Shown: positions 11,559 through 21,563 of the stretch, in pieces
Layout of the letters: each line of letters opens with the position of its first letter
Numbering within the stretch: position 1 is the stretch's first letter
Assembly: GCA_022495995.1 (NCBI GenBank)
Contig: JAFEMH010000981.1
Coordinates: forward strand, 62,001 to 126,000
Length of the DNA: 64,000 nt
Reading direction: 5' to 3'
Origin: Adenophora triphylla var. japonica
Taxonomy: Eukaryota > Streptophyta > Magnoliopsida > Asterales > Campanulaceae
The notes under the pieces: generated by a model
What the model saw: the letters and a program-made list of their open reading frames with translations, nothing else
Databases searched by the model: none
What the model was told of the DNA's origin: nothing
Made by a program: the position numbers and the translations under genes

Positions 11559-12184
11559 GTCCAAAATGGGGTTCTTTAGAAAAAGAGTGTCCTTAGCCCA
11601 TCAATCCTACGCCTTGAGACGATTGAGCTTATATTGGAGCTATTATGCTCGTCTCAAGCGATAATCGGAGATATCGGGTTCAAGGTATATCCCTTTCTAA
11701 AGAGATTGTGACACCTTTAATGGAAGAAACGATGTAAAGATAGGATCTTTACACCGGTTCGATTCAGAAAGGTTGCCACCCGACACGTGGGGAATGCATG
11801 TAAAAATGACATTTTTAATGAAAAGATGACATTTTGGGTTGCAAAGGATGCTTTTGATTGCAAATGATGCTTTTTAGTTTGCAAATGTGTAAGTGCTCCA
11901 ATTTGAGCTTGTTAGAATTTTCGTTAGAAAATTAACGAAAGTTATAACATTTCTAACAATTCCTAACAATCCTAACTTTTCTAACAAAGTGAGGGTAAAA
12001 TGGGCATTGTTATTTAAGGTTAAACCTTAAAAAGAATCTTAAAAAAGAAAAACAAAAGAATAAAACCACAAATAGAAATGCCGGAAAACATAATCCGTTG
12101 GTCAATTTGAATTTTGAAAAGAAATATTCCCCTTGTCCAAAGCTGGAGCTGCATTTAATGAACAGTGCACGCTGAGGGGACCTG

Positions 12185-12194
12185 TCCGCGCGGA
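12185..12194. promoter_or_regulatory. Third CCGCGCGG palindrome, upstream of a plus TATA box
   Basis: TCCGCGCGGA occurs 24 bp before the plus-strand TATA box at 12218. It matches the core of the palindromes at 6172 and 9632. Confidence 0.4.
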
Positions 12195-12217
12195 TGAGTT
12201 TGCATATTTCAGAGGGC

Positions 12218-12224
12218 TATAAAT
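12218..12224 (+). promoter_or_regulatory. Plus-strand TATA box in the LTR-like unit
   Basis: GGGCTATAAATTGAGCCCTCC has a TATAAAT core. It is followed by A/C-rich leader-like text typical of the R region of plant LTRs (CAACAACACATTTTGCACC, about 12252-12270). Confidence 0.45.
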
Positions 12225-13386
12225 TGAGCCCTCCAGTCACAAAAATAAGAGCAACAACACATTTTGCACCGAACCTCTGGCGAAATATAGAGAGAAAACA
12301 GTGAGAATTCACTTGAATTGTCACCATTTTCTCTCCAATCTTTCCCAACTCATACTCATCCACTCACTCTCATATTAAAGCCCTAAACACTCATACACTC
12401 AAGCCAAACACTCAAGAACACAAGGAATATTGGTAAACCCTCCTCTTCCTAACCCTAAATCTCATCCATGCATGCATCTTCAAACTACAAAATGTAGTTC
12501 TTTCATCTTCTTGCTCTAGATCTAAGAAGATCACCATGGAAGACCATCTCCATGGATGATATTCTACAAAGATCAAAATTATTTCCAAGTTTTCTTACTT
12601 TCTTACCAAGAAAACTCATTTTCAAAACCCTAAAAACCATTTTCAAGCATAAAATCTCATTTTCAAAGGATAAAAATCCCCTTCCCAAGCAAATGAAATG
12701 CTTAGTCCTAATGTGCCCCAAGGATGGTTTGGTATAGTTGATTCACCACTAAAATGTCTAGTGATCACTAACCAAAACCTAGGGAAATGGGGACAAGCAT
12801 GGATGCAAAACCCCCCTTAAAATCATATTTTCTTTCTTGAGAAGTTGCTGTCCAGTAGCAATTTTCTCAAACCTCAGTCCATGGTCTTAATTTTTGGACA
12901 CAGATGAACTTGGAATTTGGTGTTGACTACAAAATACTTTTTGTATCCAACATCCATAGCTTTCCAGACATATTTTTACTTTATTTTTTGGGTGAGTAAA
13001 ACTCCTCTTTTCAAATTTTCTTTCAGAGGCTAGTTCATCAGCTTCTGGGAATCCAGATCTCATATCTGAGGTTTCCAGAAGGTTTTGACCCCTCAAATCT
13101 TCTCCAAAATGGAAAATTCCTTCGCAAAAACTTTATTTAAGGTGTCTAGAACAACTTTCATTCTATGAGTTTATCCAGATTATGAAGTTTTAAGACCCTT
13201 GAATCCATTTCAAAATCAAAGGTCCACTGCCTTTTTCATTCTGGCAGAAATGACTCTCAACTTCAAAAGGTCTTTTGAGTACCAAATCTCAATCCAAAAA
13301 TCTTCCAAAAAATCATGGGATCAGTTTAAAGTCTTAAAAAGATATCCCAATTTTTACTTTTCTGAGTTTCAACTTATTTTGGCCAA

Positions 13387-13411
13387 AACACACACACACA
13401 CACACACACAA
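13387..13411. repeat. (CA)n microsatellite
   Basis: About twelve CA units follow GGCCAAAA within the right half of the LTR-like unit. Confidence 0.9.
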
Positions 13412-13919
13412 ATGATTTTCAGCTTGGAAGACTCGTTTTACGAGGCGCGTCGGGTGCACACTAACGTCCTTCCCGACGCGTAACATGACCTCCGAACCTA
13501 AATCTCTGATCTCGGGCTTTTTTCAAAGTTTTGGCCCTCAAAATTAAAATGGCGTGGCGACTCCGTTTTCGTTGATTTTCTTTTAAACAAAAAAATGGGA
13601 AAATTTTCGGACACACATCATCACAAAATGATGCTTTTTTTAGTAAAGAAATGATTTTTATGCAAAGGATGCATTTTTGATGCATGAAAATGGGTTTTAG
13701 GTGCAAATGATGCACCTTTAATGTAAAAAGAGATTTTAAGTGCGAAGGATACTACTTTATGCATAAAGATGTCATTTTTACATGAAAAAGATGTTCTTTT
13801 GACGTAAATGATACTACTTTATATGCAAATATCCTAGTTTAAATGCAGATTGATATCTTGGAAAAGATAAACATCATATTATAAATGAAAAGGATGAAGG
13901 TTCTGCAAACTGGCCAAAG

Positions 13920-13980
13920 TTGTCGCGTGACATAGGTTGCCTATGTCGTGTGACATAGGTTGCCTATGTCGCGAGACATA
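13920..13980. repeat. Three GTCGC/GACATA palindrome-like motifs
   Basis: TTGTCGCGTGACATA, TATGTCGTGTGACATA and TATGTCGCGAGACATA follow one another at a spacing of about 23 bp. They are variants of the palindrome repeated at 14628-14812. Confidence 0.7.
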
Positions 13981-14598
13981 CTTAGCCACTTTGCAGAGAC
14001 CTTAACAGCTGAGATCTACAGAGGCAACAAGGCATTAATATAGCCAAGTTACTTCACAAATAGGTCTCAGAGAGCAAGTATGTTAATAGTGAACACTTCA
14101 AGAGGGTGTGGATATGAGGGATCCACACTCATCTCGAGTGTTCATGCGAAAACAATGTCAAGCCGGAGCTATTCCATGAAATGGTATGCAATCAGATATG
14201 GATCTAAGCAATATGATACTAAAGCATGCAACTTTAATCAGGATACATCATTATTAACATATTTAACATATAGATCTCATGTATAAGGGAGATAGGGAAA
14301 GAAAAGGATAGAAAATCGTTACCCTTGAAGATCCCCGACTTCCTATATCAAGTTAGATATAGGAGCCTTCAAAACAGCAACCTTCAGATCTGATATCAAG
14401 CCTTGGTTCCGTGAGAACCTTTGTTTCTTGAGGTGTATAGGAAGTGTGTGTGGGATTGGTTGAATGGTGAATGATTTGGGAGGATTAGTGTGTGTTTTGG
14501 GTGTATATGAGGAGAGATTATGCTTCCTGGGCGTATTCTTTGTAGAATGGCACTGAGGAGTGAAAGAGGCTCCCCCTTAAATGAGAGGTGCAGGCCTC

Positions 14599-14606
14599 TA
14601 TTTATA
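14599..14606 (-). promoter_or_regulatory. Minus-strand TATA box
   Basis: The minus strand reads ACCTATAAATAGAGGCC, a strong plant TATA consensus. The first palindrome copy is only 22 bp upstream of it. Confidence 0.55.
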
Positions 14607-14627
14607 GGTTGCATGGCAGTGGCTTAG

Positions 14628-14880
14628 TATGTCGCACGACATAACAAGCCATAACCGCTTTCCTTCTAGAAACATGCAAGGTGGCAGATTCTAGAACTTA
14701 CCATGGCATGGTATGTCGCACGACATAAGTAGCCTCATCCAGTTTCCTTCTAGAAACATGCAAGGTGGCAGTCTTCTAGAAGTCTTCATGGCATGTTATG
14801 TCGCACGACATAACAAGCCTTATCCATTTACCTTCTAGAAGCCTGCAAGGTGGCAACTTCTAGAAGGGTTTTTATGCCAA
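14628..14880. repeat. Three ~85-bp repeats with palindrome TATGTCGCACGACATA
   Basis: Exact copies of the 16-bp sequence occur at 14628, 14712 and 14797. Each is followed by related text containing CCTTCTAGAA and CATGCAAGGTGGCA. TATGTCG and CGACATA form a perfect inverted repeat around a two-base centre. The location just upstream of a TATA box suggests a regulator-binding array. Confidence 0.8.
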
Positions 14881-15187
14881 AAGGAAAACGTGGATTTTTA
14901 ATTCCAAGTAATTCCTTCACCCCTCGAAAGGTTTGGAACATTTCCCGAATTGCTCCTGAACTTTTAGGAAAGTCCGGGGAATTGCCGGAAAACTTAACCG
15001 GAAGGCATGAGCCAGATTTGGGTACTTACAGTTGGTGATGCCCGTCCAAACACGTGTCATCTTCCTTGCGAGCCCCCAAAATTTAATGTGCCGTCATTTG
15101 GGAACCGTGCCAAAATAATGAGAGGGAAAATTTAAATTTTCACTTTAATTGTCACATCAATCAATTCGTCCCTTATTTCCCCTTTCA

Positions 15188-15194
15188 TATAAAT
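15188..15194 (+). promoter_or_regulatory. TATA box for the antisense ORF
   Basis: TTTCATATAAATACTTCTCTC lies about 410 bp upstream of the ATG at 15600. A pyrimidine-rich 5' leader (CTCTCTTTCCCC..., 15202 onwards) follows, typical of plant transcription start regions. Confidence 0.5.
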
Positions 15195-15599
15195 ACTTCT
15201 CTCTTTCCCCAATTTCTCTTTTTACTCTTTTGCTTACCTGAGAAACCCCTTCTCGTTTTTCCGGCCATTTAAACCTTCAACTCCGACGAATCTTTTCCCT
15301 TTTTCAAACCGTTCTTTTTTGGATTTGACCATAAATTTGTTTCCTGAATCCCCTTCCGCTCATTATTTGCCATTTCGAAGTAGACTCGGAGCCCTAACTT
15401 TCATTTCTCAGAATTCCGTTCATTTTTTCCGGCGATTATTCATCTTCTCCGGCCGTTCTTTGTCTTTACCAGGTAACTCTCTTAAAAACCTTTCATATTT
15501 TTTAAACCCTCAATTTTTTGATCTTCCATTTCTTCCCATTTATTTGAGTCCTGTTGTTATTCCCTTTTGTTCCTTCAATTTTTTCCCAAATTACCCTTC

Positions 15600-18500
15600 A
15601 TGGCGAGATACAAGAATTGTGCTAGGTGGGTTAAATACGGTAGATGTCAAGTCTCAGGCGGCTTATACAGACGCTTGCGGACTACTTGGGCGAGATTGCC
15701 CAAGGCCGACATAGTTAGGTTGCTAGTTGAAAACTGGGTAGACCCTTCAGTGATTGAGTCCCTTGAAATCCAAGGCCACTTTTTTCTTCCCCCTTCAGCC
15801 CCTATGTCTCACATTTTTACTTTCCATAAAGAATTAGTCCGATTTATAAAAGATAAGTATGATCCCAATTTAAGCGATTCATCTGAATCCCACTGTGTCG
15901 CTGACCCTTTTTCAAAACGTAGGATGCATTATAAATCTGTCCTTTCTTCTTCTTCTTCAAGTGATCATAGCGAGATGGCCGATGAGGTGACTTCTTCTCC
16001 CGCCGCGACATCCAGCAATCCCCCTTCCACTGGGGTTCAAAATCTAACTTTAACTGAAGGTAACCTTTTTACCAATCCCGCTCATGCTGAGGCGGGATCT
16101 TCTCTCGCTCCAGACACAAGTTCCCTCATACCTAACCCTATTACCACTTGGCACACTCTTTACAACATAGACCATTCCATCTACCATATCTCTGATTACC
16201 AAGGAGATACCTCTCTCGCCAACTTAAGAGAAATGTGGGACGGCATAGTGGTTTTCCCTTCCCAACTCAAGGCGGGCCTTAGAATTCCCCTAGATCCTTT
16301 TCTCTGTGAAGTCTTATATAAATCCCAAGCCATGATTACGGAGATTCACCCCAACGACATTAGGATCATTACCAGTTTCATTGCCATCTGTCGCGCCTTA
16401 CGGAAGGAATCCACTGTCACATCTTTGGTTACTCTTTTTAAAGGATACAAGCAAACCACAAAGCTTGATGACGAGATAGAGGAAACCCGCCTTTCCCTTC
16501 AATACCAACGGGGCCCCAAAATCCTTACTCCCTTGCCAGCCAAAGTTCACGAATGGTTGAGCGACCCACTTTTCGTTGTTTCTCGCGTAGGATGGTCTCA
16601 TCTCGCCTATCTTCACCCCATTAAACCTCAAATTGAAACCCGTGATGCTTCAGTTGTTGGCGACAATGCCCTTTGTGCCGCCATTCGTGCTCTGATTGCC
16701 CTTCCCGCAGATTCCCCTGATAATACACCCCTACCTCTCATCTCTTGGAGAGGTATTTTGCGAAATAGAGAACTGCTTGATCAAGTGGGGATCGCCGATA
16801 ATTTGCCTCTTATCCCGCCGTGGGTTCCAATAGCTCATATCTATTTTGATGGTTGGGAGCGACATTCAGACAACAAGTATGCCCACGAATGTCAATCGTG
16901 CAAGGGTACTCGTTGTTGTCCCGCCATGAATGCAGTTAATTGTATGTCTCTTTTTTAGCCTTCTCTTCCTTTCAATTTGACTTACATTTGAATAACTCTA
17001 ACTTTAAATTTTCTTCTCTTTGTTTCTAGATCATCGAGCTAAGACGATGGAAAGCCGCCAGCTCGCCAATCTTGATACTGACAAAAGAAGTAAGAGAATT
17101 GCTAGCGCCCGAGACGCTGCTTTTGCCCTACTTCCCGCGGATCTGCCCTTGCCACTATCCCGCGATGGGACTGATAAAGAAGAGATTGCCTTGGAAAAAT
17201 CCCAAGGTTCCTCCAAGGCTAGGGCTAAGCCTACTAACCCCGACACCCGTTCAAAGCAACAAAAGAGAATCGCTGCAGTTTCTCCCAAGGTCGCTTCTTC
17301 TGCTCAAGAAACTATCCCACCAAATCCAGTTATCTCTCAAGTCCTTCCATCTAATGAAGGCAATGTCCCGCCGATTTCTATCCCGCCAACTGTTGACGCA
17401 CCTATGGAAGACATAACTGACCTTCCCCCTTTAAGCTCTCTCCAAACAAACTCTCCGGCTTTTGAAGCTGATGCTATTGAACCCAACCAAGGTGAAATTC
17501 CTCCATCTCTGGAAGTAGAAATTTGCGACTTAACTAATGTTTCCAACTCGCCTCCAACTCCTCGCGACCCACATACCTCTACTGGTCTTCCCGCCCCCAG
17601 CTGGCTCCAAGAAAATTTTGTGAAGCCCGCCGACTTTGAAGGGATTGATAAATGAATTTCGCGGTGTTGAGGAGAGTCTGATAGGTAGCTCAGCTCTGAT
17701 TCGTGCCAGCGACCCCATCCAGGTGCAACAAGTGACGGACATGGATGTAGACCATGCCGCCTGCCAGGCCGGGATTCATCTTTCATTAGTATGCCGCTAT
17801 TCCTTTCCTTAATCAATTATGATTTTGTTCATTTTTGTCCTTAACTTACACATTGCTTTTTCCTTAGCTTGGAGCTTCAGTAATAGGCATAAGTGAGAAA
17901 AACCATCGTCTTAACAAAGATGTGCAGCAACTGGAAGCCGCCAATCAAATATTGTGAAAAGATAAAGAGACCCTCCGCGGCCGAGTCGGAAGGCGGGATG
18001 CCACCATTATCACCATGGGAGAAGAGAGGGATAAATTAAAGACCGACTTAACCACTCCCAGAATCAACTCGCGACTGCTCAAACTGAACTCAATGCCGCC
18101 AAAGCTGATCTCAACAATGCTAACACTGAGCTTAATACCGCCAAGGACAATGCCGCCAAGCTACTAAGCGAGAATGAGACTTTAAAGAAGACTTATGCCG
18201 CTGTCAATCAATTCTTTCAAGGCGAGATAGCTAAATTGAGGGAAGAACTGACTGGGAAAATTGCTGAGATCACTTCCCTTAATACTGATGTGGCCAAACT
18301 CAAAGATGACCTCCTTGACATTGGCGATCAAACCTCTTTGCAAGTTCTGCGAGCTGCCGCTGCTGATGCCACCGAAATTCCTGCCATTACTATTGAGCGA
18401 CTCGCCAACTAGGGCTCAGAGCCAATTTTTAGTGAAGTATGCCGCCGTACTGGTTCCTTTTTCACCTGATGAACTCAAAGACCTAGCGGAAGAAGATGCA

Positions 18501-18671
18501 TTACTGGGTAAGGCTCCCTGGAATTCTACTCCTATCCATACTCCCAACGTTCTTGCTTTATGGGGTGATCAACTTGAGCAGAAGCACAAACTTTTGGATG
18601 ATGCCAAGAATCTCGCTCTGGTGACTTCAAGTTCTATTCAACCCGCACCATCAAATGAACCTGATGCTTAA
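15600..18671 (+). pseudogene. Antisense ORF of a Tat element, PF04195-like, with coiled coil
   Basis: The gene runs opposite to the gag-pol at 19.9-27.4 kb and lies downstream of pol, the place where Tat elements carry an antisense extra ORF. Exon 1 starts at ATG 15600 (MARYKNCARWVKYGRCQ) and ends at 16941. An 88-bp GT-AG intron follows and exon 2 begins at 17030, keeping the frame (AVN-YHRAK). GLRIPLDPFLCEVLYKSQ followed by HPNDIRIITSF (about 16270-16380) matches the putative gypsy-type transposon domain PF04195. A Ser/Pro-rich middle follows, then a heptad-rich part (about 17880-18320, Leu/Ala/Asn/Lys). The last part ends with stop at 18669-18671. A frameshift near 17645 and stops in the coiled-coil part (TGA near 17957, TAG near 18410) show it is broken. 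Function unknown. Confidence 0.7.
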
Positions 18672-18879
18672 CTTGATTCTGTGTTTGGTACTTAGTTTCT
18701 TTTGAACAGCTTTTGTAACTCGCCTGGGTGGCTAAACAATTTATTTTCTTTTATTTGGGCCTGTGTGCCTTTGAACAATGTATATTCGCGGCCTTCGAGC
18801 TTGCCCTTTTATCTTTATGCTTCGTTTCATTATCATATCTCGCTTTTGCTACTTTATTTTGATAGTTCATCAAAAATCA

Positions 18880-19664
18880 TCATTTTGCATAACAGGTACC
18901 CCATACTTATACTCCTATCGAAAAAGTGAAGTCGTCTTTAGGCGACTTTACTTACAGTGCATACGCTGCGGCTTGTATTTTTCGTTGATCTTTGTCTTTA
19001 CTGACTTCATCCTTGCTTTCTTCATGCCTTTTACTTAGAATAATTTCCTTCCTTTATGCCTCAACATCTTTACACGCCTTAAAAGCGAGATATATTTCTC
19101 TTACCTTTAGCGACATCTTTACATGCCATTCAGGCGAGATGTGCTTTTCTCTTTCCTTTAGCGACATCTTTACATGCCATTCAGGCGAGATGTGCTTTTC
19201 TCTTTCCTTTAGCGACATCTTTACATGCCATTCAGGCGAGATGTGCTTTCTCGTTTATAGTTGATATAGACTTTCTCGTTTATAGTCGATATAGACTTTC
19301 TCGTTTATAGTCGGTATAGACTTTCTCGTTTATTGTCGATATAGACTTTCTCGTTTATAGTCGCATCCATATTCATCCCATTCAGGCGAGATGGGACTTT
19401 CATATTTATAGTCCGTAGACTTTCTTTTTTATAGTCCGTAGACTTTGTTTTTTTATAGTCATATCTTTACATGCCATAAAGGCGAGATAGACTCTCTTTC
19501 CCTTACAATTTCATGCGGCTTGCAATTTGTTTTGATAATTCATCAAAAACCTTTTACCTTCTTGTCTTTGGCGAGATAACACCATATACTTATACTCCCA
19601 TCGAAAAAGTGAAGTTGTCTTTAGGCAACTTTACTCCAAGCGACTCACTTTTTCTGCCTTTAGC
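18880..19664. repeat. Repeat cluster between pol and the antisense ORF
   Basis: Three 51-bp units starting TTAGCGACATC begin at 19107, 19158 and 19209. Shorter units with GACTTTCTCGTTTATAGTC follow at 19268-19365. A longer direct repeat containing ATACTTATACTCC and ATCGAAAAAGTGAAG occurs at about 18903-18960 and 19586-19640. The words GGCGAGAT and GGCGAC recur throughout. No gene is seen here. Such arrays are usual in untranslated parts of Tat elements. Confidence 0.8.
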
Positions 19665-19964
19665 GACTTACCACATGAGCATTATTATAGTACAAAGTAT
19701 AATAACAGCAAAGCAAATTTAAATCATAAAATTTCATTTTTTCATTTCAAAACATGTATAACTTTCATTCATGATACTTTCATTTCATTCAAAGAATTCA
19801 AGACATATATAACTTCTATTCATGATTAAAAACTCCATATATTCATCAAAATTACTATGAAAGAGATTCTAATAAGAATAATTTTAAATAGACAAATTAC
19901 CCTTATCTCTTCAATGATAAAATCTCTTGAGGTGATCTACACTCCACGCATTTGGGACATCTTT

Positions 19965-19974
19965 GCCGCCCTCT
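19965..19974. repeat. Left 10-bp target-site duplication of the Pack-MULE
   Basis: GCCGCCCTCT is repeated exactly at 21564-21573. Removing the element and one copy restores the integrase frame (KEEGGKDVPNAW). Confidence 0.93.
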
Positions 19975-21563
19975 GAGAAAAGTACCTTTTTGGTCCTTAA
20001 ATTATTTTATTTGGGACCTTTTAGTCCTTAAACTATTTTTAAGCCTTTTTCATCCTTGAACTATTTTAATTGGGACCTTTTAGTCCTTCTGTTAAAACTT
20101 CCGTCCATTAACCGTTAATTGAGACCTTTTCGTAAAGAGTTCTATAAGCTAATGACCTTTTAATACTTAACTCCGTTGTAGAACTATTTCTTTATTTTAT
20201 TTTAAAATAAGAGAAAATCCAACTTTCTTGGCCACCCTCCCTTCTCTCTTCGTCTCCACCCTTCCCCCACCACCCCCTCCTCATGACTTGAGCATTCTTG
20301 CTGCTCCGTAGCAAGATCGAAGCCGCCTTCCTCCGCCTCTCCATCATCAACCGTTCGCCTCCCTCTCCCTCATTTGCAGCATCAATGGTGGCTTTTCACT
20401 TCTTCTGTATTTTTTCTGCAATTTATGATCTGCTATATTTCTCCCTAAACCGTCGGTCAATTTGGGTTATATTTTGAGCTTCACAATTTTATTTTTCTCG
20501 TTCAAAGATCTGCTATTATTAAAGAATTTCTTTTGATTTCCTTGGTTTATTTGTGTTGCTGCTGGTGGTCCTTTTGATGGGTGGTGCTTTTGTCATTGTT
20601 CTTGGTTATGATATTAGTGTTGGGGGATGGTGGTGCTAGTGGTGGCGGTGACAATGATGGTGTAAATGGTAAACATTACAAAATTGATACGTTGGTAAAA
20701 TGAAGCAAGCAAAAGAGCTTGCAAAGGCATTGCTCCAAAACTCAAAAAACCCTAAATTGGCGTGGAAAATCTTCAAACGCATTGCCTGTAGTCCTAATTC
20801 CTCCAATTTCTCCCCTCAATCAGTACCTGTAATCACCACTATCCTCCTTCGTGCGACAATGATCGATGAAATTGATTCTCTCCACCGTCTTCTCCTCTCG
20901 AAGCCTTCAGAATCATCTCACTACAGTTCGTTACTCACAGTTGTTCATATGTTGGCCAAATTGGGTCATGTTGATAAGGCAGTCTCTCAGTTCCAATCCC
21001 TTCGTACCCATTTTCCGGCAAAACCGCCGTCAATCTCATTATATAATCTACTCATTCATTCTTCTATTCGAGAAAATTTGTTGGATACCGTTTCTTTCTT
21101 GTATGAGGATATGATTGATTCTGGAGTTTCCCCGAAAACTTATACATTCAATCTTTTGATTGCTGGGCTTTGTGATTCGGGTTGTCTGGATAATGCGCGA
21201 GTGCTGTTTGATAAAATGCCTGAGAAGGGTTGTTTGCCTAATGAGTTCAGTTTTGGGATTTTGATTCGTGGGTATTGTTTACTCCTCCGTCCCTGTCCCT
21301 AAATGTTCCCAAATGAATCTTCAAATTTGTAAAAAATAAAATAAAGAAATAGTTTTACAATAGAGTTAAATACCTAAAAGGTCACTGGCTTCTAGAAATC
21401 TTTACGAAAAGGTCCCAATTAACGGTTGATGAACGAAAGTTTTAACGGAAGGACTAAAAGGTCCCAATTAAAATAGTTCAAGGATGAAAAAGGCTTAGAA
21501 AATAGTTCAAGGACTAAAAGGTTCCAAATAAAATAGTTTAAGGACCAAAAAGGTACTTTTCTC
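19975..21563. mobile_element. Pack-MULE (Mutator-like) carrying a PPR fragment
   Basis: The element is 1589 bp. Both ends start with GAGAAAAGTACCTTTTTGG and form terminal inverted repeats of about 235 bp (19975-20210 and 21328-21563), with repeated words such as TTTTAGTCCTT and CCTTTTTCATCCTTGAACTA. It is flanked by an exact 10-bp duplication. Long TIRs plus a 9-11 bp duplication are diagnostic of Mutator-like elements. No transposase is present; the inside is host-gene sequence, so it is non-autonomous and of Pack-MULE type. Confidence 0.92.
20700..21302 (+). pseudogene. Captured pentatricopeptide-repeat (PPR) gene fragment
   Basis: A 200-codon frame opens with MKQAKELAKALLQNSKNPK and contains PPR-type repeats: SLYNLLIHSSIRENLLDTVS, then KTYTFNLLIAGLCDSGCLDN ending KMPEKGCLP, then NEFSFGILIRGYC. 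It stops abruptly in the third clear repeat, where the captured part ends. PPR proteins bind organellar RNA and normally have ten or more repeats, so this is the N-terminal part only. Upstream text (20230-20690) looks like a captured 5' leader with poly-pyrimidine tracts. It lies inside the Mutator-like element and whether it is expressed is unknown. Confidence 0.85.

Larger units (their letters stand above)
11106..13625. mobile_element. LTR-like unit with long inverted ends (Tat/Ogre type)
   Basis: The unit starts with TGTGAATGTGTG and ends with CACACATCATCACA. About 200 bp at each end are imperfect inverted copies. Both contain AACGGAGTCGCCACGCC, then a stretch with AAAACTTTGAAAAAA, then GGTTCGGAGGT, then a GGGAAG...CACCC block (left 11190-11325, right 13440-13560 reversed). 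The primer binding site touching the left border makes that border an LTR 3' end on the minus strand. The right border has no primer site. TATA-like boxes point outwards to both ends. It could be one LTR with symmetrical ends or two LTRs fused head to head; the sequence alone does not decide. Confidence 0.5.
13626..15030 (-). mobile_element. LTR-type promoter region on the minus strand
   Basis: No coding gene is seen. On the minus strand a TATA box (14606-14599) is followed by leader-like text rich in C and A around 14390-14590, with CACACACTAATCCTCCCAAA and CACACACTTCC, as in R-U5 of plant LTRs. Upstream are three copies of a palindrome inside roughly 85-bp repeated units. A possible LTR start, TGTAAGTACCC, is at 15030. 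The stretch 13626-13860 is full of ATGATGC/AAGGATGC words also found at 11790-11900. Family and exact borders are uncertain, and the second LTR is not in view. Confidence 0.35.
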
